A DNA stretch of 64,000 bases from positions 13,133-77,132 of the forward strand of contig QFMX01000011.1 in NCBI GenBank assembly GCA_003240625.1, in the 5' to 3' direction. The translations under genes and the position numbers were made by a program. Positions within the stretch are counted from its first letter, which is position 1; every line of letters starts with the position of its first letter. Source of the stretch: Sphingomonas taxi (GTDB taxonomy: Bacteria; Pseudomonadota; Alphaproteobacteria; Sphingomonadales; Sphingomonadaceae). Shown here piece after piece: positions 48,450 to 56,463 of the stretch. A model generated the notes under the pieces. That model did not search any database. It was not told the origin of the DNA and worked only from the letters and a program-made list of their open reading frames with translations.

Positions 48450-49699
48450 GCGATTCCCCTGTATGGCACCCCTTCACGCAGCACGGCCTGCGCGAACCGA
48501 TCCCGCTCGTCACGCACGCCGACGGCGCCGCGCTCTACACGTCGGACGGCCGGCGGATCGTCGATGCGATCTCGTCCTGGTGGGTGACCACGCACGGCCA
48601 CGCCAACCCGAAGATCATGGCGGCGATCGCCGAACAGGCGGGCAAGCTCGATCAGATCATCTTCGCCGGGTGGACGCACCAGCCTGCCGAGGACCTCGCG
48701 CGCGGGCTGACCGCGATCATGCCCCCCGAGCTCACGCGAGTCTTTTTCTCCGACTCAGGCTCCACCAGCGTCGAGTGCGCGCTGAAGATGGCGCTCGGCT
48801 ATTGGCTTGATCGCGGCGAGGACCGCCACCGCATCCTCGTCCTCGAACATAGCTATCACGGCGACACGATCGGCGCGATGTCGGTCGGCGCGCGCGGCGT
48901 CTACAACCGCGCCTATGCGCCGCTGCTGTTCGATGTCGGCACGATCCCCTTCCCCGCCGCCGGGCGCGAACAGGCGACGCTCGACGCCCTGGAACGCGCC
49001 TGCGCCGCGCACCCGGCCGCGTTCATCGTCGAGCCGCTGCTGCTCGGCGCGGGCGGGATGCACATCTATCCCGCGCACATCCTCGCCGAGATGCGGCGGA
49101 TCTGTGCAGCGCACGACGTGCTGTTCATCGCCGACGAGGTGATGACCGGCTGGGGCCGCACCGGCACGCTGCTCGCCTGCGAACAGGCGGGCGTGGTGCC
49201 CGACATCCTGTGCCTGTCGAAGGGGCTGACCGGCGGCGCGATCCCGCTCGCGGTGACGATGGCGACCGAGGCGATCTACCAGGCGCATTACGGCACCGAC
49301 CGCGCGCGGATGTTCTTCCACTCGTCGAGCTACACGGCCAACCCGATCGCCTGCGCCGCCGCCAATGCGAATTTGGCCATCTGGCGCGACGAACCGGTAC
49401 GCGAACGGATCGCCGATCTCGCCGCTCGCCAGGCGTCTAGGATGGAGACCCTCGCCCGACACCCCCGCATCGCCAACGCGCGCCAGATCGGCACGATCAC
49501 CGCGGTCGAACTGCGCGGCGAGGACGGCTATCTCTCGCAGATCGGCCCGCGCCTACTCGCCTTTTTCCGCGATCGTGACCTGCTGCTCCGCCCGCTCGGC
49601 AACACCGTCTACGTGATGCCGCCCTATTGCATCGACGACGCCGATCTCGATCGGATCTACGCTGCGATCGGCGAAGCGTGCGATGTGATCCGACACTGA
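48446..49699 (+). CDS. bioA: Adenosylmethionine-8-amino-7-oxononanoate aminotransferase
   Basis: 417 aa from a GTG overlapping the bioD stop. Class III aminotransferase: WHPFTQHGL near the N-terminus, ISSWWVTTHGHANPKI, VLEHSYHGDTIGAM, FIADEVMTGWGRTG and the PLP Lys in LCLSKGLTGG. It makes 7,8-diaminopelargonate from KAPA using SAM as the amino donor. The final biotin gene bioB is not adjacent. Confidence 0.95.
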   Translation: MSDSPVWHPFTQHGLREPIPLVTHADGAALYTSDGRRIVDAISSWWVTTHGHANPKIMAAIAEQAGKLDQIIFAGWTHQPAEDLARGLTAIMPPELTRVFFSDSGSTSVECALKMALGYWLDRGEDRHRILVLEHSYHGDTIGAMSVGARGVYNRAYAPLLFDVGTIPFPAAGREQATLDALERACAAHPAAFIVEPLLLGAGGMHIYPAHILAEMRRICAAHDVLFIADEVMTGWGRTGTLLACEQAGVVPDILCLSKGLTGGAIPLAVTMATEAIYQAHYGTDRARMFFHSSSYTANPIACAAANANLAIWRDEPVRERIADLAARQASRMETLARHPRIANARQIGTITAVELRGEDGYLSQIGPRLLAFFRDRDLLLRPLGNTVYVMPPYCIDDADLDRIYAAIGEACDVIRH

Positions 49700-49710
49700 G
49701 GCTGACGTTC

Positions 49711-49727
49711 TTGCTGCACTGCAGCAA
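49711..49727. promoter_or_regulatory. PhaR-type operator upstream of the PHB depolymerase gene
   Basis: TTGCTGCACTGCAGCAA, a perfect 17-bp palindrome containing CTGC-N3-GCAG, the core reported for PhaR of Paracoccus. It lies 70 bp before the start of a PHB depolymerase-like gene, and a phaR gene is present 25 kb away. Regulation by PhaR is inference from the site and gene function. Confidence 0.75.
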
Positions 49728-49797
49728 CAAATGATGTAGGTGCGACGTTGAGATAGGATCGCGGCTGAGTACGCTTGCGACGAAAGGCTCGATTCAC

Positions 49798-50928
49798 GTG
49801 AGAAACATCGCCGATACCATCGCCCGCATGGCGCGTGCCGGGGCTCCGACGCCGCGCGACACCGCGCCGAGCCGCCTGACGCCGTTGATCGAGTTCGGGA
49901 CTAACCCGGGCGCGCTGCTTGGGCACAGCTACGTGCCCAAGGACCTGCCAGCGGGCGCGGCTTTGGTCGTCGTGCTGCACGGGTGTACGCAGACGGCGGC
50001 GGGCTATGACCACGGATCGGGCTGGTCGACGCTCGCGGATCGTGCCGGTTTCGCGTTGCTGTTTCCCGAGCAGACGCGCGCGAACAATCCCAACCTCTGC
50101 TTCAACTGGTTCGCGTCGGAGGACACCGCGCAGGCTGGCGGCGAGGCGGAATCGATCGCGCAGATGACCGAGACGATGATCGCGCGCCACGGCCTCGACC
50201 GCAGCCGAGTCTACGTAACCGGCTTGTCGGCCGGCGGCGCGATGACGGTGGCGATGCTGGCGACCCGGCCGGACCTGTTCGCGGGCGGCGCGGTGATCGG
50301 CGGGCTCGCCTACGGCACCGCGACCGGCGTGTCGCAGGCGCTCGACCGGATGCGCGGGCATGGCGACACCAGCGACGTCGCGCTGGCCGACGCGGTCCGC
50401 AGCGGCTCGCGCGGTCATGAAGGGCGCTGGCCCACGCTGGCGATCTGGCACGGTGGCGCGGACGCGACGGTCAGCGTGGCGAATGCGGACACGATCGCGC
50501 GGCAGTGGCGCGGCATCCACGGTGTCGGCTCGAAGGCGGCGCGCACGGAGCGGGTAGGCACCGCGGTCCACCGGATCTGGTCGGACGCGCAGAGGCGCGA
50601 TGTCGTCGAGGACTGGACCGTGCCGGGCATGGGTCATGGGACGCCGATCGACCCGCTGCGCGGCGAGCGACTGGGCGCGGCGGGGCCGTTCATGCTGGAC
50701 GTCGGGATTTCGAGCACGGCGGTTATTGCCAAGTCCTGGGGGCTGGTTGCGGCGGCGAAGGCGGAGACTGCGGCCAAGCCGGCGCCGGTCGAACGCGTCG
50801 CGAAGATTGCGATCCCGGTCTCACCGAAACCCGCGCCAAAGTCTGCGCCGAAGCCTCGCGCCGAGGCACCTACGGGGATCCAGGCGACGATCGAAAACGC
50901 CCTCCGCGCTGCCGGATTGATGCGGTAG
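49798..50928 (+). CDS. PHB depolymerase family esterase
   Basis: 376 aa from a GTG. Catalytic domain of the esterase PHB depolymerase family: oxyanion region VVVLHGCTQTAAGYD, Ser144 in TGLSAGGAM, Asp222 in HGGADATVS and His280 in GMGHGTPID. There is no signal peptide, so it is probably intracellular and could act on storage granules. The C-terminal 75 residues are a Lys/Pro/Ala linker ending in a short helix (IQATIENALRAAGLMR), possibly for granule or protein contact. The upstream PhaR-type palindrome supports a role in the PHB cycle. Confidence 0.87.
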   Translation: MRNIADTIARMARAGAPTPRDTAPSRLTPLIEFGTNPGALLGHSYVPKDLPAGAALVVVLHGCTQTAAGYDHGSGWSTLADRAGFALLFPEQTRANNPNLCFNWFASEDTAQAGGEAESIAQMTETMIARHGLDRSRVYVTGLSAGGAMTVAMLATRPDLFAGGAVIGGLAYGTATGVSQALDRMRGHGDTSDVALADAVRSGSRGHEGRWPTLAIWHGGADATVSVANADTIARQWRGIHGVGSKAARTERVGTAVHRIWSDAQRRDVVEDWTVPGMGHGTPIDPLRGERLGAAGPFMLDVGISSTAVIAKSWGLVAAAKAETAAKPAPVERVAKIAIPVSPKPAPKSAPKPRAEAPTGIQATIENALRAAGLMR

Positions 50929-50972
50929 GATACCGGAGGGTGGGGAGTTGAGCGCGCGCCAAACGCCCCATC

Positions 50973-51051
50973 GTCATCCTGACGAGAGTCAGGACCCAGC
51001 GTAACAGCGGTGTCTTGTGTGGCTCTGGGTCCTGACTTTCGTCAGGATGAC
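50973..51051. repeat. Inverted REP-like pair (family A)
   Basis: GTCATCCTGACGAGAGTCAG then GACCCAGC at left, and GGCTCTGGGTCCTGACTTTC then GTCAGGATGAC at right. Same core as the copies around the GIY-YIG gene, but with the spacer empty. 44 bp after the PHB depolymerase gene. Confidence 0.88.
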
Positions 51052-51136
51052 GGGAGGGGGTTGCGAAAACATGGGGTGGTCGAGAAAACGTCGCGGGATC
51101 GTCGCGCGCCCTTCGTACCGGATCGCTCCACACGAT

Positions 51137-51248
51137 CCTTCCCTGGCAGGGGAGGTGGCTGGCTCTTGCCAGACGGAGGGGTATCGCCCTTTCGATAGCG
51201 GGTTACCCCTCCGTCGCCTGCGGCGACACCTCCCCTGACAGGGGAGGG
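51137..51248. repeat. Inverted repeat pair (family E)
   Basis: CCTTCCCTGGCAGGGGAGGT then GGCTGGCTCTTGCCAGACGG at left, and ACCCCTCCGTCGCCTGCGGC then GACACCTCCCC at right. The internal stems differ (CTGGC/GCCAG and CGCC/GGCG). With the family A pair it fills most of the 367-bp gap before the MATE gene; nothing else is visible there. Confidence 0.85.
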
Positions 51249-51295
51249 TAAGCAGGAATAATCGACTTGCCCGTGAACCCGGCTAAAGCCAGCGC

Positions 51296-52669
51296 ATGAC
51301 GTCCACCCCGCCCCGTCCTTGGCGCACCGAATTCGCCGCCACGCTGAAGCTCGCCTGGCCGCTGGTCGCGACGAACCTCGCCCAGGCGCTGGTCGGCGCG
51401 ACCGACGTCGCGATGCTCGGGCGGCTCGGGCCCGACACGTTGGCGGCGGCGACGCTGGGGCTGAACCTCTACCTCGTGTTCCTCGTCTTCGGCATGGGCC
51501 TCACCACCGCCGCGGTCCCGATGATCGCGCGCGAGCGGGGTGCGCGGCCGCATGCGGTGCGCGATATCCGGCGGACCGTGCGGCAGACGATCTGGGTCGC
51601 CGCCACGCTCTGCCTCCCGTCCTGGGTGATCCTCTGGAATGCCGAGGCGATTCTTGTGCACCTGCTCGATCAGGATCCGCTGCTCGCGCACGACGCGGCG
51701 CGGTTCGTGCGCGCGGTGATGTGGGGCATGCTGCCGAGCCTCGCGTTCCTCGTCCTGCGCGCGTTCGTCGCCGCGCTCGAACGGCCGGGTTGGTCGCTGG
51801 TGGTGATGGTCGGGCTGCTGGTGGTCAACGCCGCGCTCAACTGGCTGTTGATCTTCGGCCATGCGGGCCTCCCCGCGCTCGGCCTGCTCGGCTCGGGGAT
51901 GGCGAGCAGCATCGCCAACGGCCTCAGCTTCGTCGCGATGGCCGCCGTCGTCATCTACGCAAGGCCGTTCCGCCGCTACCGCCTGCTCGGCCGGTTCTGG
52001 CGCGCCGACTGGCCGCGATACCGCGCGGTCTGGACGCTCGGCCTGCCGATCGCGATCACGCTCGGGTTCGAATCCACCGTGTTCATCGCCGCCGTCTTCC
52101 TGATGGGGTTGCTCGGCACGGTGCCGCTCGCAGCCCACGCGATCGCGATCCAGATCGCCAGCGTCACCTTCATGGTACCGCTCGGCATCGCCCAGGCCGC
52201 AACCGTCCGCGTCGGGCTCGCCTCCGGACGCGGCGACCGTGCGGGGATCGGCCGCGCGGGCTGGGCCGCGTTCGCGATCGGCGAAGGATTCATGGTGCTG
52301 ACCGCCGCGCTTTTGATCCTCGCCCCGCAACTGCTGATCGGCATCATCCTCGACGTCGACGCGTCCGCCAATGCGCCCGTCGTCGCGCTGGCGATCTCGC
52401 TGCTCGCGGTCGCCGCGGTGTTCCAGGTGGTCGACGGCGCGCAGGTGATCGGCGCGGGGATGTTGCGCGGGCTGGGCGATACCAAGGTGCCGATGATCTT
52501 CGCCGCTATCGGCTATTGGGGGATCGGCATCGGCGTCGGCGCATGGCTCGCCTTCGGGCGCGACTGGGGCGGGGTCGGCATCTGGACAGGGCTGGCGGCC
52601 GGACTGGCGGTGGTTTCGGTGCTGATGATCGCCCGGTGGCAGGCGCGCGAACGACTTGGCCTCGGCTAA
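51296..52669 (+). CDS. MATE family efflux transporter
   Basis: 457 aa with about 12 hydrophobic segments in two similar halves. The N-terminal half begins LAWPLVATNLAQALVGATDV then AMLGRLG, the usual MATE start, and the second half has LGLPIAITLGFESTVFIAAV. It would export cationic drugs or metabolites in exchange for H+ or Na+. No regulator is adjacent. ATG is preceded by a weak purine run only. Confidence 0.92.
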   Translation: MTSTPPRPWRTEFAATLKLAWPLVATNLAQALVGATDVAMLGRLGPDTLAAATLGLNLYLVFLVFGMGLTTAAVPMIARERGARPHAVRDIRRTVRQTIWVAATLCLPSWVILWNAEAILVHLLDQDPLLAHDAARFVRAVMWGMLPSLAFLVLRAFVAALERPGWSLVVMVGLLVVNAALNWLLIFGHAGLPALGLLGSGMASSIANGLSFVAMAAVVIYARPFRRYRLLGRFWRADWPRYRAVWTLGLPIAITLGFESTVFIAAVFLMGLLGTVPLAAHAIAIQIASVTFMVPLGIAQAATVRVGLASGRGDRAGIGRAGWAAFAIGEGFMVLTAALLILAPQLLIGIILDVDASANAPVVALAISLLAVAAVFQVVDGAQVIGAGMLRGLGDTKVPMIFAAIGYWGIGIGVGAWLAFGRDWGGVGIWTGLAAGLAVVSVLMIARWQARERLGLG

Positions 52670-52754
52670 GGCTCGCTTGGCCTCTTTATCCGATATTACT
52701 GATACATAGCAGCTCAGACGTGTTAACGTGTGTTACACCACTGGAGCCTGACAT

Positions 52755-52973
52755 ATGCCTGATCAAGACCGCATCGTCGCGATCGGGTTGCTCACGCAGC
52801 GCGACGTTTTCGCGCTCGGCCACGATCTGTCGCGGGTCTATCCGATCGACGAGGTGCCGTGCTTCGGCAGCCTGCTCTGTGCGATCGACGATGCCGACCG
52901 CGCGTTCCACCGCGCCCGCGATGCGCGCCAGCTTGCCAATCCCGTCCAACCCAGCGCAACCTCGCTGGCATAG
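52755..52973 (+). CDS. Small conserved-type hypothetical protein
   Basis: 72 aa beginning MPDQDRIVAIGLLTQRDVFA. Soluble and acidic in the middle (LLCAIDDADRAFHRARDAR). TGGAG lies eight bases before the ATG, and an AT-richer promoter-like stretch precedes it. No recognised domain. It resembles small sphingomonad proteins I recall only vaguely, so function is not assigned. Confidence 0.6.
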   Translation: MPDQDRIVAIGLLTQRDVFALGHDLSRVYPIDEVPCFGSLLCAIDDADRAFHRARDARQLANPVQPSATSLA

Positions 52974-53012
52974 CGGCGTTCGAAATCCGCTGGCCCCCTG
53001 CGGAGATCGATC

Positions 53013-53408
53013 ATGACGCTGCCTACCGAATTGCTGCTGCTCGGCTGGTCGACGGTCCTGCTGTTCACCTATGTCATGATCCAGGGCCAGATCGCGACGC
53101 GCGACCGTGGGCTCGACTGGAATGCGGGCCCGCGCGACGGCGAGCAGAAGCCGCTGGGCGAGATGGCAGGCCGCGCCGAACGCGCACTGAAGAATTTCCA
53201 GGAGACCTATCCGGTCTTCGTCGCGCTCGCGCTGGGGCTGGCCGTTACCGATCGCACCGGCGGCATCGGTGCGATCGGTGCGTGGCTCTGGTTCGGCGCG
53301 CGGATCGCCTACATCCCGCTGTACCTGTTCGGAATCAAATATATCCGCAGCCTGTGCTGGATGGTGTCGATCCTAGGCTTGCTGCTGATGCTGATCCGCT
53401 TCCTCTGA
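53013..53408 (+). CDS. MAPEG family membrane protein
   Basis: 131 aa with four hydrophobic segments. The MAPEG pattern is visible: an Asn/Arg-rich loop (RDRGLDWNAGPRDG), RAERALKNFQETYPVFVALA after helix 1, and WFGARIAYIPLYLFGIKYIR. Family members are glutathione- or lipid-acting membrane enzymes, but bacterial ones of this length are mostly uncharacterised. 40 bp after the small gene upstream. Confidence 0.85.
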   Translation: MTLPTELLLLGWSTVLLFTYVMIQGQIATRDRGLDWNAGPRDGEQKPLGEMAGRAERALKNFQETYPVFVALALGLAVTDRTGGIGAIGAWLWFGARIAYIPLYLFGIKYIRSLCWMVSILGLLLMLIRFL

Positions 53409-53432
53409 GGGTCAGCCTCGCCCCGGCTTGTC

Positions 53433-54302
53433 TCAAAGCGTGCGGATGATCGCCGAGAAGTCGAGGCTTCCCTGCCCGGCCTCGGTGAACGCCTCGTAGC
53501 GCTCGGCGGCCTTTGCGCCCATCGGCGTATCCGCGCCGACATCCTTCGCCGCCGCCATCGCGAGCCGCAGGTCCTTCAACATCAGCGCCGCCGCGAAGCC
53601 GCCCTGATAGTCGTGATCGGCGGGCGTATCGGGACCGATCCCCGGCAGCGGCGCGTAGGTGGTCATCGACCAGCTCTGTCCCGACGACACGCTCGCGATG
53701 TCGTAGAATGCCTGCGCATCGAGCCCCAGCTTCTCCGCCAGCACGAACGCTTCGCAGGTCGCGATCATCGTCGCGCCGAGGATCATGTTGTTGCAGATCT
53801 TCGCCGCCTGTCCCGCCCCGTTCGCGCCCGCGTGGATGACGGCCTTGCCCATGTCCGCGAGGATCGCCTGTGCACGGTCGAACGCCTCGGCCGAGCCGCC
53901 GACCATGAAGGTGAGCGTGCCCGCATTGGCAGCCCCGATGCCACCCGACACTGGCGCATCGACCGCGACAAGTCCCTTGGCCTGCGCGGCTTCGGCGACC
54001 TGCTTGGCGGTCGCGACGTCGATCGTCGAACAGTCGATCAGGATCGCGGACGCCGGGGCGACGCCGAACAGCGCATCATAGACCTCGGCGACATGCTTGC
54101 CCGCCGGCAGCATCGTCACGATCGCCTCGGCACCGTCCGCGGCTTCGGCAGCGGATGCGACGGGGAGGCAGCCGGCGGTCTTCGCCTTGTCCAGCGCGTC
54201 CGCGCTCAAGTCGAACGCGCGAACGTCGTGGCCCTTCTTGGCGAGGTTCGCCGCCATCCCGCCGCCCATGTTGCCGAGCCCGATAAATGCGATCCGTGCC
54301 AT
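53433..54302 (-). CDS. mmsB: 3-hydroxyisobutyrate dehydrogenase
   Basis: 289 aa from MARIAFIGLGNMGGGMAANL, the Rossmann GLGNMG start. Substrate-site DAPVSGGIGAANAGTLTFMV, catalytic Lys in NGAGQAAKICNNMILGATM, and KDLRLAMAAAKDVGAD. It oxidises 3-hydroxyisobutyrate to methylmalonate semialdehyde with NAD+ in valine breakdown. Last gene of the valine cluster, separated from the hydratase gene by a repeat pair. Confidence 0.95.
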   Translation of the reverse strand: MARIAFIGLGNMGGGMAANLAKKGHDVRAFDLSADALDKAKTAGCLPVASAAEAADGAEAIVTMLPAGKHVAEVYDALFGVAPASAILIDCSTIDVATAKQVAEAAQAKGLVAVDAPVSGGIGAANAGTLTFMVGGSAEAFDRAQAILADMGKAVIHAGANGAGQAAKICNNMILGATMIATCEAFVLAEKLGLDAQAFYDIASVSSGQSWSMTTYAPLPGIGPDTPADHDYQGGFAAALMLKDLRLAMAAAKDVGADTPMGAKAAERYEAFTEAGQGSLDFSAIIRTL

Positions 54303-54321
54303 GTTCTCTCTCCTAATTTTG

Positions 54322-54427
54322 CTCCCCTCCCGTTCACGGGAGGGGTTGGGGGAGGGCAGTGCCGCAATCACATCGTCGGCAATCCGGGCACGCCCCTCCC
54401 CCTGACCCCTCCCGCAAGCGGGAGGGG
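54322..54427. repeat. Inverted repeat pair (family D variant)
   Basis: CTCCCCTCCCGTTCACGGGA then GGGGTTGGGGGAGG at left, and CCCTCCCCCTGACCCCTCCC then GCAAGCGGGAGGGG at right. Fills the gap between the enoyl-CoA hydratase and mmsB genes. Confidence 0.85.
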
Positions 54428-54435
54428 AAATTGGC

Positions 54436-55212
54436 TTACTTCCCCGTCCAGTTCCCGGCGCGCTTTTCGACGAATGCCGCCATGCCTTCGCTTTGGTCCG
54501 CCGTCCCGAACAGCCCGTGGAACAGCCGTCGCTCGAACTGCACGCCCATCGCGAGGCCCGTCTCGAACGCCGCGTTGACCATTTCCTTGTTCGCCAGCAC
54601 CGCCAGCGGCGCCATCGCCGCGATCGTCGCGGCGGTCTTCACCGCCTCCTCGACCAGATCGTCGGCGGCCACGATCCGCGAAACGAGGCCAGCGCGCTCG
54701 GCTTCGGCGGCGTCCATCATTCGCCCGGTCAGGCACATCTCCATCGCCTTGGCCTTGCCGACCGCGCGCGTGAGGCGCTGCGATCCGCCCATGCCCGGTG
54801 ACACCGCCAGCTTAATCTCGGGCTGGCCGAACTTCGCGGTATCGGCGGCGAGAATGAAGTCGCACATCATCGCCAGCTCGCACCCGCCGCCGAGCGCATA
54901 GCCCGCGACCGCCGCGATCACCGGCTTGCGCGTCCGCGTGAAATTCTCCCAGCCGGCGAAGAAATTGCTCGCGTACATGTCGGCGAACCCCTGCGACTGC
55001 ATCTCCTTGATGTCCGCCCCCGCCGCGAAAGCCTTGGCGCTACCAGTCAGCACCGCGCACCCCTGCGACGGATCCGCATCGAACGCTGCAAACGCGGCGA
55101 TCAGATCCGCCAGCACCTGCGAGTTGAGCGCATTCAGAGCCTGAGGCCGGTTCAGCGTCACGAGCGTGACGCCGTCGCGCTGCTCGACGAGGATCGTTTC
55201 GTAGGTCGCCAT
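54436..55212 (-). CDS. Enoyl-CoA hydratase (probable methacrylyl-CoA hydratase)
   Basis: 258 aa crotonase. TLNRPQALNALNSQVL, oxyanion FAAGADIKEM, both catalytic Glu positions present in ALGGGCELAMMCDFI (Glu) and GQPEIKLAVSPGMGG (Glu), so a real hydratase. Within the valine cluster its likely reaction is methacrylyl-CoA to 3-hydroxyisobutyryl-CoA, though such enzymes are usually broad. Confidence 0.9.
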   Translation of the reverse strand: MATYETILVEQRDGVTLVTLNRPQALNALNSQVLADLIAAFAAFDADPSQGCAVLTGSAKAFAAGADIKEMQSQGFADMYASNFFAGWENFTRTRKPVIAAVAGYALGGGCELAMMCDFILAADTAKFGQPEIKLAVSPGMGGSQRLTRAVGKAKAMEMCLTGRMMDAAEAERAGLVSRIVAADDLVEEAVKTAATIAAMAPLAVLANKEMVNAAFETGLAMGVQFERRLFHGLFGTADQSEGMAAFVEKRAGNWTGK

Positions 55213-55230
55213 TCCAACTTCTCCAATTCC

Positions 55231-55293
55231 GTCACGCCAGCGAAAGCTGGGGTCTCATCATCATCGGGAGACCCCAGCTTTCGCTGGGGTGAC
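55231..55293. repeat. Inverted REP-like pair (family B)
   Basis: GTCACGCCAGCGAAAGCTGG then GGTCTC at left (one stem mismatch), GAGACCCCAGCTTTCGCTGG then GGTGAC at right, with a spacer of only about 10 bp. Between two valine-pathway genes on the minus strand. Confidence 0.88.
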
Positions 55294-55304
55294 GTGTTTT
55301 CTGT

Positions 55305-56348
55305 TCAACCCGGCGTCCATGCCTCATGCTCCGGCAGCGGCGCAAAGATCTGGTCGATCACGTGATCGGTCACAGCCTCGGGCGTCGCCGGATCCCAGCG
55401 CGGCGCATTGTCCTTGTCGACGATCACCGCCCGCACGCCCTCAATGAAGTCATGCCGCTGCACGACATGCGCGCCGACCGCATATTCCTGCTTCATCTCG
55501 TCCGCGAAACTTGCCATCGCCGCACCTTCGTGGAGCAGCCGCAACGACACCTTCATCGTCTGCGACGACTTGGTCTTGAGCGTCGCCAGCGTTTCCGTCG
55601 CCCACTCCCCACCATCGGCGTCGAGCGCGGCGTAGATATCCTCCAGCACATCGGACGCGAACAGCCGGTCGATCTCGTCCTTTTGCGCGAGGATCTTCGC
55701 GTCGGGCGCCGTAGTGGCCAGCGCATCCAGCACGCCGGCAATCTCCTGCGGCGTCGCTGCGATCCGCGCCTTGGCGGTATCAAGCGTATCGCTAGTCAGG
55801 AAATGCGTCGCCAGCCCCAGCGCGAGACACTCCGCACCATCGAGCCGATGCCCGGTCAGCGCCAGATACTGCCCGATCCGCCCCGGCAACCGCGACAGAT
55901 ACCAGCCGCCGCCGACGTCCGGAAACAACCCGATCCCCGTCTCCGGCATCGCGAATTTCGTATTCTCCGTGGCGACGCGAAACCGGCACGGCAGCGCCAG
56001 TCCAACGCCGCCGCCCATCGTGATCCCGTCCATGAACGCGACGATCGGCTTGGCATAGGTAAATAGCCGATGGTTCATCCGATACTCGGCATGAAAGAAC
56101 GCGCGCGCCTCGACGCCGTCGGTCGCCCCCGAGGCGGCGAGCATGCGGATATCGCCGCCAGCACAGAACCCACGCCCCTCGGCATGATCCACCACGATCG
56201 CCTCGACGGAAGGATCGCCCCGCCATGTCTCAAGCGCTTCTAGCACACCTTCGCACATGCCGAGATTGAGCGCGTGAAGGGCTTTTGGACGGTTCAGTCT
56301 AATCCGGCCGACAGGCCCTTCACTTTCGACGATCAGATCATCGGTCAC
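55305..56348 (-). CDS. 3-hydroxyisobutyryl-CoA hydrolase
   Basis: 347 aa, longer than hydratases and of HIBCH length. RIRLNRPKALHALNLGMCEG, FCAGGDIRML, GGGVGLALPCRF, and PETGIGLFPDVGGGWYLSRL with the Glu/Asp pair of HIBCH; the C-terminal part (MKQEYAVGAHVVQRHDFIEG, then VRAVIVDKDNAPRWDP) is diagnostic. It frees 3-hydroxyisobutyrate from CoA, avoiding build-up of toxic methacrylyl-CoA. Confidence 0.93.
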   Translation of the reverse strand: MTDDLIVESEGPVGRIRLNRPKALHALNLGMCEGVLEALETWRGDPSVEAIVVDHAEGRGFCAGGDIRMLAASGATDGVEARAFFHAEYRMNHRLFTYAKPIVAFMDGITMGGGVGLALPCRFRVATENTKFAMPETGIGLFPDVGGGWYLSRLPGRIGQYLALTGHRLDGAECLALGLATHFLTSDTLDTAKARIAATPQEIAGVLDALATTAPDAKILAQKDEIDRLFASDVLEDIYAALDADGGEWATETLATLKTKSSQTMKVSLRLLHEGAAMASFADEMKQEYAVGAHVVQRHDFIEGVRAVIVDKDNAPRWDPATPEAVTDHVIDQIFAPLPEHEAWTPG

Positions 56349-56370
56349 GCGTTCACCTCCCGAACACCAT

Positions 56371-56435
56371 CTCCGCGCCTCCGCGTCTCCGCGTGAAAAA
56401 ATTCTTGATTCACGCGGAGACGCGGAGGCGCGGAG
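56371..56435. repeat. Perfect 27-bp inverted repeat (family F)
   Basis: Left arm CTCCGCGCCTCCGCGTCTCC then GCGTGAA; right arm TTCACGCGGAGACGCGGAGG then CGCGGAG; loop AAAATTCTTGA. The arms are perfectly complementary over 27 bp. It lies between the HIB-CoA hydrolase and acyl-CoA dehydrogenase genes. The arm itself is built of repeated CTCCGCG units. Confidence 0.9.
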
Positions 56436-56463
56436 GAGAAAGATTGAGCAAAGCTGCGCGGAC

